From contig JAJFKG010000051.1 in NCBI GenBank assembly GCA_021773335.1, positions 1 through 64,000 of the forward strand: a stretch of 64,000 bases of DNA, given 5' to 3'. Made by a program: the position numbers and the translations under genes. The notes beneath the pieces are model-generated. The model was given only the letters and a program-made list of their open reading frames with translations. It was not told where the DNA came from and ran no database searches. The stretch is from Gammaproteobacteria bacterium. Its GTDB lineage: Bacteria > Pseudomonadota > Gammaproteobacteria > JAJFKG01. Shown in pieces: positions 18,588 through 27,681 of this stretch (position 1 is its first letter; each line of letters starts with the position of its first letter).

Positions 18588-19577
18588 ATGGCAAAGCAAC
18601 GCGTTAAAGTCGCTGTGACAGGTCCCGCAGGGCAAATTGGTTATGCATTATTGTTTCGCATTGCTTCGGGACAAATGTTTGGGTCAGAGACTGACGTTGA
18701 ATTGCAGCTAATCGAGCTAGAGCCCGCTTTGCCTGCACTTGAGGGTGTGGCAATGGAGCTTGATGATTGTGCTTTTCCACGGTTAAAAAATATTGTTTGT
18801 ACTTCTGACCTAAATGTTGGCATGCGTGATGTGAATTGGGCATTGTTAGTGGGCGCAGTACCCCGTAAAGCCGGTATGGAACGTGGTGATTTGTTAAAAG
18901 TTAATGGTGGTGTATTTGGGCCGCAAGGTAAGGCAATTAATGCTAATGCGGCTGATGATGTACGTACGTTTGTCGTTGGAAATCCGTGTAATACGAATTG
19001 TTTGATTGCAATGAATAATGCACCCGATGTTCCTAATGATCGTTTCTTTGCAATGACGATGCTTGATGAATTGCGTGCGAAAACACAATTAGCCAAGAAG
19101 GCAGGGGTTGATGTAACGACTGTCAAGCAAATGACGATTTGGGGTAACCATTCCGCGACGCAATATCCTGATTTTTACAACGCCAAAATCGACGGCCAAA
19201 GTGCTGCAGCTAAAATTAATGATGAGCAATGGCTGCAAAATGACTTCGTGTCTATTGTGCAACAACGCGGTGCTGCTGTGATCAAGGCGCGTGGTGCTTC
19301 TTCTGCGGCTTCTGCAGCGAATGCTATTGTTAATGGGGTTTATAACTTAACCCATGATACGGCAGCTGATGAGAGTTATTCTATGTGCTCGTGTTCGCAA
19401 GGTGATTATGGCGTTGATGAAGGTTTGATTTTCTCTTACCCGAGTAAAACGCAGGGTGGCAAATATAACGTCATAACTGGCATAAAACACAATGAATTTG
19501 GTCAAGAGAAGTTCCAAGCGACCTTAGAAGAATTGCGTAATGAGCGCGATGCTGTTAAACAAGAGGGGTTGATTTAG
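18588..19577 (+). CDS. mdh: Malate dehydrogenase
   Basis: NAD-dependent oxidation of malate to oxaloacetate in the TCA cycle. The nucleotide-binding segment is [18 protein letters not shown], and the catalytic region contains [15 protein letters not shown] with the active-site His. At 329 residues it is the longer type found in Legionella, Coxiella, Xanthomonas and Burkholderia, not the 312-residue E. coli type. A strong AAGGAG precedes ATG 18588. It follows cysQ by 40 bases and probably has its own translation signals. Confidence 0.96.
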   Translation: MAKQRVKVAVTGPAGQIGYALLFRIASGQMFGSETDVELQLIELEPALPALEGVAMELDDCAFPRLKNIVCTSDLNVGMRDVNWALLVGAVPRKAGMERGDLLKVNGGVFGPQGKAINANAADDVRTFVVGNPCNTNCLIAMNNAPDVPNDRFFAMTMLDELRAKTQLAKKAGVDVTTVKQMTIWGNHSATQYPDFYNAKIDGQSAAAKINDEQWLQNDFVSIVQQRGAAVIKARGASSAASAANAIVNGVYNLTHDTAADESYSMCSCSQGDYGVDEGLIFSYPSKTQGGKYNVITGIKHNEFGQEKFQATLEELRNERDAVKQEGLI

Positions 19578-19617
19578 ACCCATAAGATCACAGCAGTAGA
19601 ATACTACGGCGAGTAAT

Positions 19618-20313
19618 ATGCAAGATAAACAAGCCGACCATGTGCTTAATAACACGTTAGCCCTTGATGAGCTAAGCCATTCACAGAAAAATGAGTTGAT
19701 CGTGCAGTTGCAGCAGGAATTGGCTCGATTGAATTGCCATATATTGTCCTTGGTTAGTGATATTGATCAAAATAAAAAACAAGCACAAAAGTTACGTGAA
19801 CTCTCAAGCTTTGATAGCTTAACTAAGGTTGCGAATCGACGATATTTTGATGAACGTATAACAGAAGAGTGGCGACGAGGAATACGTTCTAAACAAACCG
19901 TATCAGTTTTAATGATCGATTTGGATTTTTTCAAACTATACAACGATACATACGGCCATCAAGCAGGTGATAAGTGCTTACAACAAATTGCCGAAATATT
20001 AAAGCACTCTGTCAAGCGCGCTGGTGATTTTGTTGCACGTTATGGTGGTGAAGAATTTATTGCGTTATTACCAGATACGGATACTCAAGGCGCAATCAGT
20101 GTTGCTAACAAAATGACGCTAGCCGTTAACAAACTTGCTATCAATCATCCCTCTACAGAAATCGGCGAGCACGTTACCTTGAGCATCGGCGTCGCATCAC
20201 AGGTACCTGCTCGTGGAAACAAATATCAGTCTTTAATCGAAGCTGCTGACAAGGCGTTGTATCAAGCAAAGGCGCAGGGAAGAAATGCTATTGTGGTAGG
20301 CAGTCACCAATGA
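19618..20313 (+). CDS. Diguanylate cyclase (GGEEF)
   Basis: Makes cyclic di-GMP from two GTP. The active-site motif is GGEEF in ARYGGEEFIALLP, preceded by the inhibitory I-site RxxD (RAGD) five residues upstream, so product feedback is likely. The N-terminal about 60 residues form a coiled-coil-like segment with no membrane helix or sensor domain, so this is a small cytosolic enzyme of 231 residues. It starts 40 bases after mdh. Its 3' end overlaps the convergent gloB by 10 bases. Cyclic di-GMP often controls exopolysaccharide, but no direct link to the nearby locus is visible. Confidence 0.94.
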   Translation: MQDKQADHVLNNTLALDELSHSQKNELIVQLQQELARLNCHILSLVSDIDQNKKQAQKLRELSSFDSLTKVANRRYFDERITEEWRRGIRSKQTVSVLMIDLDFFKLYNDTYGHQAGDKCLQQIAEILKHSVKRAGDFVARYGGEEFIALLPDTDTQGAISVANKMTLAVNKLAINHPSTEIGEHVTLSIGVASQVPARGNKYQSLIEAADKALYQAKAQGRNAIVVGSHQ

Positions 20314-21092
20314 TTACGCAATTCACGCAAACACACAAAGATTTCTTGTGTGCTAGGCTTGGCAGGCAGTTGTGGAAAGCTTTCCCTGAGCGTTTCTAGC
20401 AATTCATCGCTGTTTAAGCGCAAGAAAGGATTAATTGTCTTTTCTATGCTTAAGGTTGTGACAATATCACAATAATTTTCCCCGACATCGATTTCCTTTA
20501 ATAGTTTTTGTGCCGCTTGATTTCTAGGTTCACGCGTTAAAGCGAAACCTAAATTATTAATAATATACTCATGCCCAGGATGGACTTGAGTATTATCAGG
20601 CAGGCGCGCGAGTTGTTCGGAGAATGTACGATAAAGTGCGATAGGATCGCCACTGTGACAATTACCCGCGCCGGCATTAAATAGCGTATCACCACAAAAT
20701 AAACTCGGTGTCTCGGTATGTGATAGTACACACACATGTGAAAATGTATGGCCGGGAGTGTCTAATACTTCCAATTCTATGGTCTTGCCGACTTTAATAA
20801 TATCGCCGGCATGCAGGCCGCGGTCAATATTGGGAATCTTGTCTTTGGCACTGGCGTGGGCAAGGAGTTTGGCTTGCGTAGCGGCGATGACATCGGCATT
20901 ACCGCCAATGTGATCCCAGTGTTCATGCGTATTGAGTACTTGGGTAATACTCCAGCCTTGTTCTTTGGCTGTAGTAATGCAACGCTTTGCGTCTAGGGGA
21001 TCAATCACTAAGGCTTCACCTGTTTCGGGACAGGCAATAATGTAATTAAAATTGCGTAATGAATTGTTCATGTAGAGTTGTTTGATAATCAT
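20304..21092 (-). CDS. gloB: Hydroxyacylglutathione hydrolase (glyoxalase II)
   Basis: Cleaves S-lactoylglutathione to lactate and glutathione in methylglyoxal detoxification. The metallo-beta-lactamase metal motif THEHWDHIGG is present, with later metal ligands in DTPGHTFSH and CGDTLFNAGAGNC, and HPGHEY. The C-terminal HAGH domain (about residues 175-262) carries the conserved FLRLN segment. The 262-residue length is normal. It converges with the diguanylate cyclase gene. Confidence 0.94.
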   Translation of the reverse strand: MIIKQLYMNNSLRNFNYIIACPETGEALVIDPLDAKRCITTAKEQGWSITQVLNTHEHWDHIGGNADVIAATQAKLLAHASAKDKIPNIDRGLHAGDIIKVGKTIELEVLDTPGHTFSHVCVLSHTETPSLFCGDTLFNAGAGNCHSGDPIALYRTFSEQLARLPDNTQVHPGHEYIINNLGFALTREPRNQAAQKLLKEIDVGENYCDIVTTLSIEKTINPFLRLNSDELLETLRESFPQLPAKPSTQEIFVCLRELRNHW

Positions 21093-21265
21093 AATATTTC
21101 CTATTTTTTAGACAGGTTATTTTTTAGTCTGCTTACTGCTTTTTTCTGATCTACTTAATGCTCCCAACCTAATAATCGAGTATTATACGTGCCTAATCAA
21201 AGCCGGTACCAGTGTATCGGCTTTTGTATCTCAACAAAATTAAAACTGTAATGGGGTTTTCTTTT

Positions 21266-22213
21266 ATGTGGTTCAAGTATGCCGCGGTATTTAACTTAAC
21301 AGAAGTTGTCGAGTATAAGCCCGAAGAATTGGCTGAAGATTTAGCTGAATTTGCCTTTCAACCGTGTGGGAAAGTTATCCCGATGAGTATGGGTTGGGCA
21401 GCGCCTTTGGATATCCCGGGTGCGCCACTTGTACATGCAGCCAACGGTAATATGCTTCTGTGTTTGAAGATCGCCGAAAAGCTTTTACCGCCTGCGGTGA
21501 TCAAAGAAGTCACGGATGAAAAGATTGTCGAGATGGAGCAAGCACAAGATCGTAAACTTTCACGTCGTGAAAAATTGTCGATTAAGGATGAAACCTATTT
21601 TCACATGCTGCCGCAGGCATTTTGCAAATCCCAACGTTTGTATGCCTACATCGATACGAAAAACAATTGGTTAGTAGTGAATACCACAAGTAAAAAGAAA
21701 CTGGAATCATTCACTAATTTATTTATGAAAATCATGCCGACGCAAAATTTAACGCCTTTGCCGTTAAAATCTCCAGCCAAGATGATGACGAAATGGCTGG
21801 CGAATAATAGCTATCCAAGTAATTTTGCCGTGGGTGATAGTTGTGTTTTGCAAGATCCGCGACAAGAAGGTGCAACCGTGCGTTGTAACCAACAAGATTT
21901 ATTATCTGAGAATATTCAATCTTTCCTTGCTGATGGTGACGAAGTTATTCAAATGAAACTCACTTGGGCTGAGAAGATTGCATTCACTTTCAAGCAAGAT
22001 GCAACCATCAGTTCGATTCAATTTACTGATATCATCAAAGACTTGGCTAAAGATAACTATGCCGAAACTGAAGCGCAACGCTTCGACGCTGACTTTGTGA
22101 TTATGTCGGAAACCCTGCGTCAACTGCTAGAAGAGTTGTATGGTTTATTGATTGACACCAATTCACCGAGTGAAGCTGCGATGGCTGATGAGCGTGAGTT
22201 GGCTGAGGTATAA
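21266..22213 (+). CDS. rdgC: Recombination-associated protein RdgC
   Basis: RdgC is a ring-shaped DNA-binding protein that limits RecA loading and affects recombination and pilin variation. The N-terminal MWFKYAAVFNLTEV corresponds to the usual M(L)WFKN start of the family, so ATG 21266 is chosen over longer frames from 21212 or 21251. Conserved regions include GWAAPLD and the internal SRREKLSIKDE. The 315-residue length is slightly above the E. coli protein. It is the last core gene before the tRNA and the polysaccharide locus. Confidence 0.93.
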   Translation: MWFKYAAVFNLTEVVEYKPEELAEDLAEFAFQPCGKVIPMSMGWAAPLDIPGAPLVHAANGNMLLCLKIAEKLLPPAVIKEVTDEKIVEMEQAQDRKLSRREKLSIKDETYFHMLPQAFCKSQRLYAYIDTKNNWLVVNTTSKKKLESFTNLFMKIMPTQNLTPLPLKSPAKMMTKWLANNSYPSNFAVGDSCVLQDPRQEGATVRCNQQDLLSENIQSFLADGDEVIQMKLTWAEKIAFTFKQDATISSIQFTDIIKDLAKDNYAETEAQRFDADFVIMSETLRQLLEELYGLLIDTNSPSEAAMADERELAEV

Positions 22214-22250
22214 GGCGTTTGAGATTATAAGTGGCATAGCTTCTTCAGCC

Positions 22251-22288
22251 TATATCCCCCTCGTCCCTGAAGCTGCGAAGTTCTAAGC
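22251..22288 (+). repeat. Dispersed intergenic repeat, copy 1
   Basis: A segment with core CCCCTCG-N2-CCTGAAG-N-TGCGAA-TT-TAAGC. A second copy with about 30 of 36 matching positions is at 24462-24496. Here the flanks also fold: CCCCTC pairs with GAGGGG and GAAGCT with AGCTTC. Confidence 0.6.
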
Positions 22289-22388
22289 TTCAAATGAGGG
22301 GCACAGTAGACGCTATGTCGCAAAATCGCTACAATCAGCGGCATCGCCGAAGTGGCTTTGTTTTTATTTTGACCAGCGCGCATGAATC

Positions 22389-22465
22389 GGGCCCATAGCT
22401 CAGTTGGTTAGAGCAGAGGACTCATAATCCTTTGGTCCTAGGTTCAAGTCCTAGTGGGCCCACCA
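22389..22465 (+). tRNA. tRNA with CAT anticodon, probably tRNA-Ile2 (lysidine type)
   Basis: A full 77-base cloverleaf with encoded CCA: acceptor GGGCCCA/TGGGCCC, D-arm AGCTCAGTTGGTTAGAGC, anticodon stem GAGGA/TCCTT with anticodon CAT, T-arm CTAGG/TTCAAGT/CCTAG. The 3' half with TTGGTC and TTCAAGTC resembles bacterial tRNA-Ile2, whose CAT is modified to lysidine by TilS. Elongator tRNA-Met is the alternative; initiator is excluded by the paired first position. It marks the border between core genes and the polysaccharide locus. Confidence 0.92.
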
Positions 22466-22528
22466 CCTATATTTTAACTTTTGGGGATAAAATTTGTTTG
22501 CTGGATAATCAAAGGGAGTTAGCCAAGC

Positions 22529-24406
22529 ATGTTGTTTAATAGTCGGAACCGCTATTTTGCTATGGTGTTTGATTTATGCATGCTGGTGGTTGCTTGGTGC
22601 GGAGCCTCCTGGTTACGTTCGAGCCCCACTACAGTTCCTTGGCAGGCACTCTTTGCGTGGAAGCCATTGCTTATTTTACTGTTGGTGCAGGGCTGTAGCT
22701 TTTACGGTTTTGGCCTCTATCGAGGGGTTTGGCGTTTCGCCTCAGTACCTGATCTCATCCGCATCGTAAAAGCAGTTGTCGTTGGAGTTTTAGTCTCTGC
22801 AGCATGCTTATTCTTATTTAACCGTCTTGCAGGTATCCCACGCTCGGCGTTTGTCCTATATGGTATTTTATTGATAATGCTGCTCGGTGGCGCACGTTTA
22901 CTATATCGCTGGTCTAAAGATCAAGGTATTTTTAATGAAGCAGCTAATCGCCTACTCATCGTCGGTGCAGGCCGCGCTGGTGAAGCATTTGTGCGTGATA
23001 TCTTACGTGATCGCAATAGCCATCGTGTTATGGCATTTGTTGATGATGATAAACGTAAGCACGGCCAAGAAATTCACGGTGTAAGGGTCAGGGGAGCCTT
23101 TAAAGATATTCCTAAGTTAGCTGAAAAGTTAAGTATTGATACCATCGTTATTGCGATTCCTTCGGCAACCTCACAGCAAATGCGAGCCATTGTGACCTTG
23201 TGCGAAGAGACGCGAGCAAAATTCATTACTATGCCAAGCATCAATGATATCGCTTTTGGTCGTGTTAATATCAATACCCTGCGCGAAGTTTCTATTGAAG
23301 ATTTATTGGGGCGTGAGCCTGTACGTTTAGATTGGCAGTTAATACGCCAAGGACTAGTACATAAACGTGTGTTAGTGTCAGGCGGAGGCGGCTCAATTGG
23401 CTCTGAGTTAGTACGACAACTAGTGAGCTTGTCACCGCAGTCTTTAATCGTCCTTGAAAATAGTGAATATAATCTCTATAAAATTAATCATGAAATACAA
23501 CGCGAATACCCTACAGTTAACTTGTGTGCTCATTTAATCGATGTCACTGACAGACGAGCCGTTCAAGAGATATTTGCTCATTATCAACCCGAATTAGTTT
23601 TCCATGCGGCTGCATATAAGCATGTACCACTTTTAGAACAACAAATTAAAGCCGCAGTACACAATAACATCGTAGGTACAACGGTGATGGCAGAAGAAGC
23701 AATACGAGCTAATGTTGAGAAATTCATTTTAATTTCAACCGATAAAGCCGTTAATCCTACTAATGTCATGGGGGCGAGCAAACGAGCTGCGGAAATCTTC
23801 TGTCAAACAGTCAGCCGCACCACGCAAAATACGAAATTTATTATCACGCGTTTTGGCAATGTTTTGGGGTCGCGAGGTAGTGTTGTGCCATTATTCAAGG
23901 AGCAGTTGCAAGCAGGTGGTCCACTCACCGTCACTCATCCAGATATTACTCGTTACTTCATGACAATTTCAGAGGCATGCCAACTCATTCTACAAACAGC
24001 AGCTTTTGGCCACGGCGGAGAAATTTTTGTCCTTGATATGGGAGAACCTATTAAGATCCAATATTTAGCGGAGCAGTTGATTCAATTATCCGGTAAAAAA
24101 GTTGGCGAAGATATTCAAATCACCTATACAGGGTTGCGTCCAGGCGAGAAGTTGCATGAAGAATTGTTTTATCAGCATGAAATGTTGCAAGATACGTCTC
24201 ATCCAAAGATTCATCGTGCAGAGTGCAAAGAGATTGAACATCTTGAAGCTAACAGATATTTACAAGCTCTAATCACAGGCGTCGTTGAGTTGCCTGAAGA
24301 AAAGCTTTACGAGCTCTTACATGACTTAGTGGCTAAGTTTAGTGATACAGAGCAAAAACAGCAACCAGCAGATATTACTTTGAATGTGGAACAGGCTTGT
24401 AGCTAG
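22529..24406 (+). CDS. NDP-sugar 4,6-dehydratase, WbpM/CapD/PglF type membrane protein
   Basis: Probably converts UDP-GlcNAc to its 4-keto-6-deoxy form, a first step towards bacillosamine- or FucNAc/QuiNAc-type sugars. The 625 residues have about four N-terminal membrane helices (1-115). A first Rossmann domain follows (GAGRAGEAF), then the SDR domain with SGGGGSIGSELVRQL and the catalytic stretch STDKAVNPTNVMGASKRA, where Met replaces the usual Tyr as is typical of this family. AAGGGAG lies 12 bases before the ATG. First gene of the surface-polysaccharide locus; the aminotransferases downstream could use its product. Confidence 0.93.
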   Translation: MLFNSRNRYFAMVFDLCMLVVAWCGASWLRSSPTTVPWQALFAWKPLLILLLVQGCSFYGFGLYRGVWRFASVPDLIRIVKAVVVGVLVSAACLFLFNRLAGIPRSAFVLYGILLIMLLGGARLLYRWSKDQGIFNEAANRLLIVGAGRAGEAFVRDILRDRNSHRVMAFVDDDKRKHGQEIHGVRVRGAFKDIPKLAEKLSIDTIVIAIPSATSQQMRAIVTLCEETRAKFITMPSINDIAFGRVNINTLREVSIEDLLGREPVRLDWQLIRQGLVHKRVLVSGGGGSIGSELVRQLVSLSPQSLIVLENSEYNLYKINHEIQREYPTVNLCAHLIDVTDRRAVQEIFAHYQPELVFHAAAYKHVPLLEQQIKAAVHNNIVGTTVMAEEAIRANVEKFILISTDKAVNPTNVMGASKRAAEIFCQTVSRTTQNTKFIITRFGNVLGSRGSVVPLFKEQLQAGGPLTVTHPDITRYFMTISEACQLILQTAAFGHGGEIFVLDMGEPIKIQYLAEQLIQLSGKKVGEDIQITYTGLRPGEKLHEELFYQHEMLQDTSHPKIHRAECKEIEHLEANRYLQALITGVVELPEEKLYELLHDLVAKFSDTEQKQQPADITLNVEQACS

Positions 24407-24461
24407 ATGTGGACTACTAATCTCAGACACTAAAATATACCTATTTTCAAGCTGCTATGGT

Positions 24462-24496
24462 CTATACCCCTCGCACCTGAAGATGCGAATTTTAAG
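24462..24496 (+). repeat. Dispersed intergenic repeat, copy 2
   Basis: Related to 22251-22288: CCCCTCGCACCTGAAG then ATGCGAATTTTAAGC. Here it is framed by AGCTGCT/AGCAGCT, which could make a hairpin. The two copies flank the WbpM-type gene on both sides. Confidence 0.55.
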
Positions 24497-24577
24497 CAGC
24501 TGTGTTGCCTTGACTTTCCCCTACCCGTGACTAATAATGCCCGCTTTCTTCTACAAAAAAATAGGTTGTAAAACAAT

Positions 24578-26773
24578 ATGACCCCTGATGTTACTGCACC
24601 GGAAGTTAACACAGAAGTAATGCGAGAGACTGTCGATTATGTCTGTATAGACTGCAGAATTAATTTGACGCATGGCGCGGAACAATTAGTTTGTGGGCAA
24701 TGCCAAACAACGTTTAGTGTGATCGAGGGGATACCGGTTTTCGCTAAAAGGCGTGGGTATTGGTGTAATGTTGCCAAAGATAAAATGCATTTGATGATCA
24801 AGGATGCAGAAGCATCTGGTGATTGGTTGGCAGCAGTTAACAAGCATATTGAGTCTTATGCGCCACACATTGTACCGATGTATAGAGCTGATGCGCAATT
24901 TGCATTTCCGATTAATAGTCAATCACGTGTGCTCGATGCGGGTAGCATGTGGGGCGGCTTAACCATACCTATCGCACAATTTGCAGGTTCAGTCTATGCC
25001 TTGGATCAAACCTGGGAAACTTTACGCTTTTTGAAAACACGTGCTCAACAAATGGGTTTAGACAATATTACGTTGGTTGAATCTTCCATACATAAGCTGC
25101 CATTCCCTGATGGGTATTTTGATTTTGTCTTGTTAAATGGCGTATTGGAATGGTTGGGTGTTGAGCAAGATGTTGTGTTAGAAAAACATTGGCAGCATAA
25201 GCGTGATGATGAGCATGAGTATCAAGCAACGCCGCGCGATATGCAATTAGCTGCGCTCAAAGAAATTTTTCGTGTCACCAAGCCAGGTGGTGGACTTTAT
25301 GTCGCAATCGAGAATCGTATTGGCTTACAATATTTTTTAGGTCATCCTGATGATCACGTTAATGTGCGTTTTGTGCCATTTTTGCCAAGATTCCTCGCGA
25401 ATAAAATTACAAAAATGTGCCGTAATAGCGCGTATCGTACGTATATCTACTCACCTAAAAAATTACAAGCACTTGTCGATGAGGCTGGTTTTAATAGCCA
25501 AACGCTTTATAGCGTGTACCCACATTATGGAAAAATATCACGTATGGTGCCCATGCGTTGTTTCAGCGCATTTCGTCGCATGGCAAAACAAGGTTATGCG
25601 CATATCAAGATATTTTGTTTAAGTGCAGCATGGCGCTTGATTCCAGAACCTTTAAGTAAATTTATGGCACCAAGTATTGCATTACTGGCAGCAAAGGGTG
25701 AGTTTACGTTACCACAGCGTTTACTTGGCTTACTCATGAGCCAGCAATTGATTGAGCCAGAGCAGGTACAACGATACGAATTGATTTTGACTAACAATCG
25801 TTTTGGTAATGGTCATACAAGTAATTATATCGTTTATGATAAGGAAAATAAAAAAAGCATCTATTTTTGTAAAATAAGTCGAGTGCGCCAGGCACAAGCA
25901 TTGGCGCACGAATCCAAACAATTGCGTGCAGTGCAGCCCTATATCACAGGTTCAACTCTCGAAGGAACAATACCCAATTTATTATTCTTTGGTGTGGTTG
26001 ATGGTATCACTGTACAAGTGGCTTCTTATGTTGACGCACAACCGATCGTGACTAATTTTTTCAACGCATTGCGTAGCGCACCACGTTTTATAAAAACAAA
26101 AAATAAATTAATATGCCCATTTGTTGCAATGTTACAAAGATATGGCCGTAAGCGATGGCTGCGACATATCGACCCCTATATGAAAAAAGCAATCTGTTGG
26201 CTAGCAGAGTTTCAAGTTGCAACACAGCAATCGATAATGGGTGTTGATGAGATTATTGACAACTGGGTGCCACAACAATTAGAGGCTATTCGTAAGCAGG
26301 GTATAAACCTCGCTAATGAGGATAGTATTGATAGACTGTTACAAGAGTTGCAGTCTTATAAAGATACAAAAGTTTCTCTTGTTGCACAACACGGTGACTT
26401 TGATGTTTGTAATGTGCTTAAAAAGCAAAGTGAAATTTTTATCGTCGATTTTGAGCATACTGAATTTAATAAGCTACCTTTCTTTGATTTGGCGAACTTA
26501 ATTTTTAGTCCACTCATTAGCGAGTGGAAGTCAACAGCAATTGATATTTCCCTAACCCAGTACATACATACATCGGGGTGGAAGGTGTACTTAGATAACT
26601 GGTTGGCTACCTATGCGGCAAAAACGAATATGACAGTTGAGTTTGTTAAATTGGCTATGCGTCTTGCAGTGTTAGAGCAGAATGCAAAAAAATATCCACA
26701 CACCAGAGATCCCTATGACTATCCTATGTATGGCCAAGATTCCCTGGAAGCGTTATTAAGTATAGAGTTATGA
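24578..26773 (+). CDS. Zinc-ribbon/SAM methyltransferase/phosphotransferase-fold fusion protein
   Basis: A 731-residue protein with three recognisable parts. Residues 23-42 form a Trm112-like zinc ribbon (C23, C26, C39, C42). A class I SAM methyltransferase follows with motif I VLDAGSMWGG (118-127) and the later motif PFPDGYFDFVLLNGVLEW. The C-terminal third looks like an aminoglycoside/choline phosphotransferase fold: HGDFDVCN (605-612) fits HGDxxxxN, and D624 in IVDFEH fits the metal-binding Asp. The substrate is unknown; a methylated and phosphorylated sugar or glycan is the natural guess. It overlaps the next methyltransferase by 4 bases (ATGA). Confidence 0.8.
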   Translation: MTPDVTAPEVNTEVMRETVDYVCIDCRINLTHGAEQLVCGQCQTTFSVIEGIPVFAKRRGYWCNVAKDKMHLMIKDAEASGDWLAAVNKHIESYAPHIVPMYRADAQFAFPINSQSRVLDAGSMWGGLTIPIAQFAGSVYALDQTWETLRFLKTRAQQMGLDNITLVESSIHKLPFPDGYFDFVLLNGVLEWLGVEQDVVLEKHWQHKRDDEHEYQATPRDMQLAALKEIFRVTKPGGGLYVAIENRIGLQYFLGHPDDHVNVRFVPFLPRFLANKITKMCRNSAYRTYIYSPKKLQALVDEAGFNSQTLYSVYPHYGKISRMVPMRCFSAFRRMAKQGYAHIKIFCLSAAWRLIPEPLSKFMAPSIALLAAKGEFTLPQRLLGLLMSQQLIEPEQVQRYELILTNNRFGNGHTSNYIVYDKENKKSIYFCKISRVRQAQALAHESKQLRAVQPYITGSTLEGTIPNLLFFGVVDGITVQVASYVDAQPIVTNFFNALRSAPRFIKTKNKLICPFVAMLQRYGRKRWLRHIDPYMKKAICWLAEFQVATQQSIMGVDEIIDNWVPQQLEAIRKQGINLANEDSIDRLLQELQSYKDTKVSLVAQHGDFDVCNVLKKQSEIFIVDFEHTEFNKLPFFDLANLIFSPLISEWKSTAIDISLTQYIHTSGWKVYLDNWLATYAAKTNMTVEFVKLAMRLAVLEQNAKKYPHTRDPYDYPMYGQDSLEALLSIEL

Positions 26774-27681
26774 GGCGGTTAATTTCCAAAGGCGTTAATT
26801 TAAATATTAAAGCGTTGCGCTATGGTTTGCGCCAAGCAATGCGTTTAGAGCGTCGTCTTAATGATTCTTTTGATCAAGCTGCGCATAATAAAGCGGTGGT
26901 ACAATCGACCTGCCGCTATGATATGTTTAGCGCTGCTGATGAAGGTTATTATCAAAATCAGTATTGGCATTGGATTGAAAAATTCCTAACACAAGAAAAG
27001 GTTAATCCACATGGTTGCTTTTTAGATGCGGGTTGTGGTCATGGCCGCATGAGTATACCGTTAGCGAAATGGTGTGGTGTGCATGGTAAAGTAACGGGTA
27101 TTGATCTTTCTGAACCTGCCATTGAACAAGCGAAGCAGTATGCCCACGAGGAACAAGTTAGTGTCGAGTTTTTCGCAACCGATTTATTGATCTTTTTACA
27201 AAAAACTGAGACAGATAGTTTTGATGGCGTTCTCTTACTAGAGATAGTTTTTTTTCTGCCAAATTATAAAGCAATACTTAAAGAGATTACGCGTGTATTA
27301 AAGCCGGGAGGCTTTTTTATTGGCTCTTTCCGATCACAATATTTTAATTTATTGCATAGCATGCGTAACGGCTTATGGGATTCAACTGATATGATCTTAG
27401 GGCAACGCACGGGGGCATTGGTAGGTGGGGCAGTACAGTTTAATTGGCATACGTTGCCTGAATTACGTAGCACATTACAAGAGTTAGCATTCGACATCTG
27501 TCATGTCGTTGGTATAGGAAGTTGCTCTGGTATTCCTGGTGACCCGCATGATTTTGTACGTCCATCGGTGTTGTCTAAGCAAGAGAAAATGTCTTTAATG
27601 AAGTCTGAAAAGACGATTGGTGAGTTATTGCCGGAGACGGGACGTTATATACTAATTTCAAGTAAATTAAAAAAGATATGA
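26770..27681 (+). CDS. Class I SAM-dependent methyltransferase
   Basis: A 303-residue methyltransferase: motif I FLDAGCGHGRMSIPLA (about residues 83-98), the acidic GIDLS of motif II, and the post-motif VLKPGGFF. The rest of the sequence does not reveal its acceptor. ATG overlaps the upstream stop and its own stop overlaps the DegT gene start (ATGA at both ends), so it lies in a tightly coupled unit. A sugar O- or N-methyltransferase is likely from context. Confidence 0.85.
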   Translation: MRRLISKGVNLNIKALRYGLRQAMRLERRLNDSFDQAAHNKAVVQSTCRYDMFSAADEGYYQNQYWHWIEKFLTQEKVNPHGCFLDAGCGHGRMSIPLAKWCGVHGKVTGIDLSEPAIEQAKQYAHEEQVSVEFFATDLLIFLQKTETDSFDGVLLLEIVFFLPNYKAILKEITRVLKPGGFFIGSFRSQYFNLLHSMRNGLWDSTDMILGQRTGALVGGAVQFNWHTLPELRSTLQELAFDICHVVGIGSCSGIPGDPHDFVRPSVLSKQEKMSLMKSEKTIGELLPETGRYILISSKLKKI

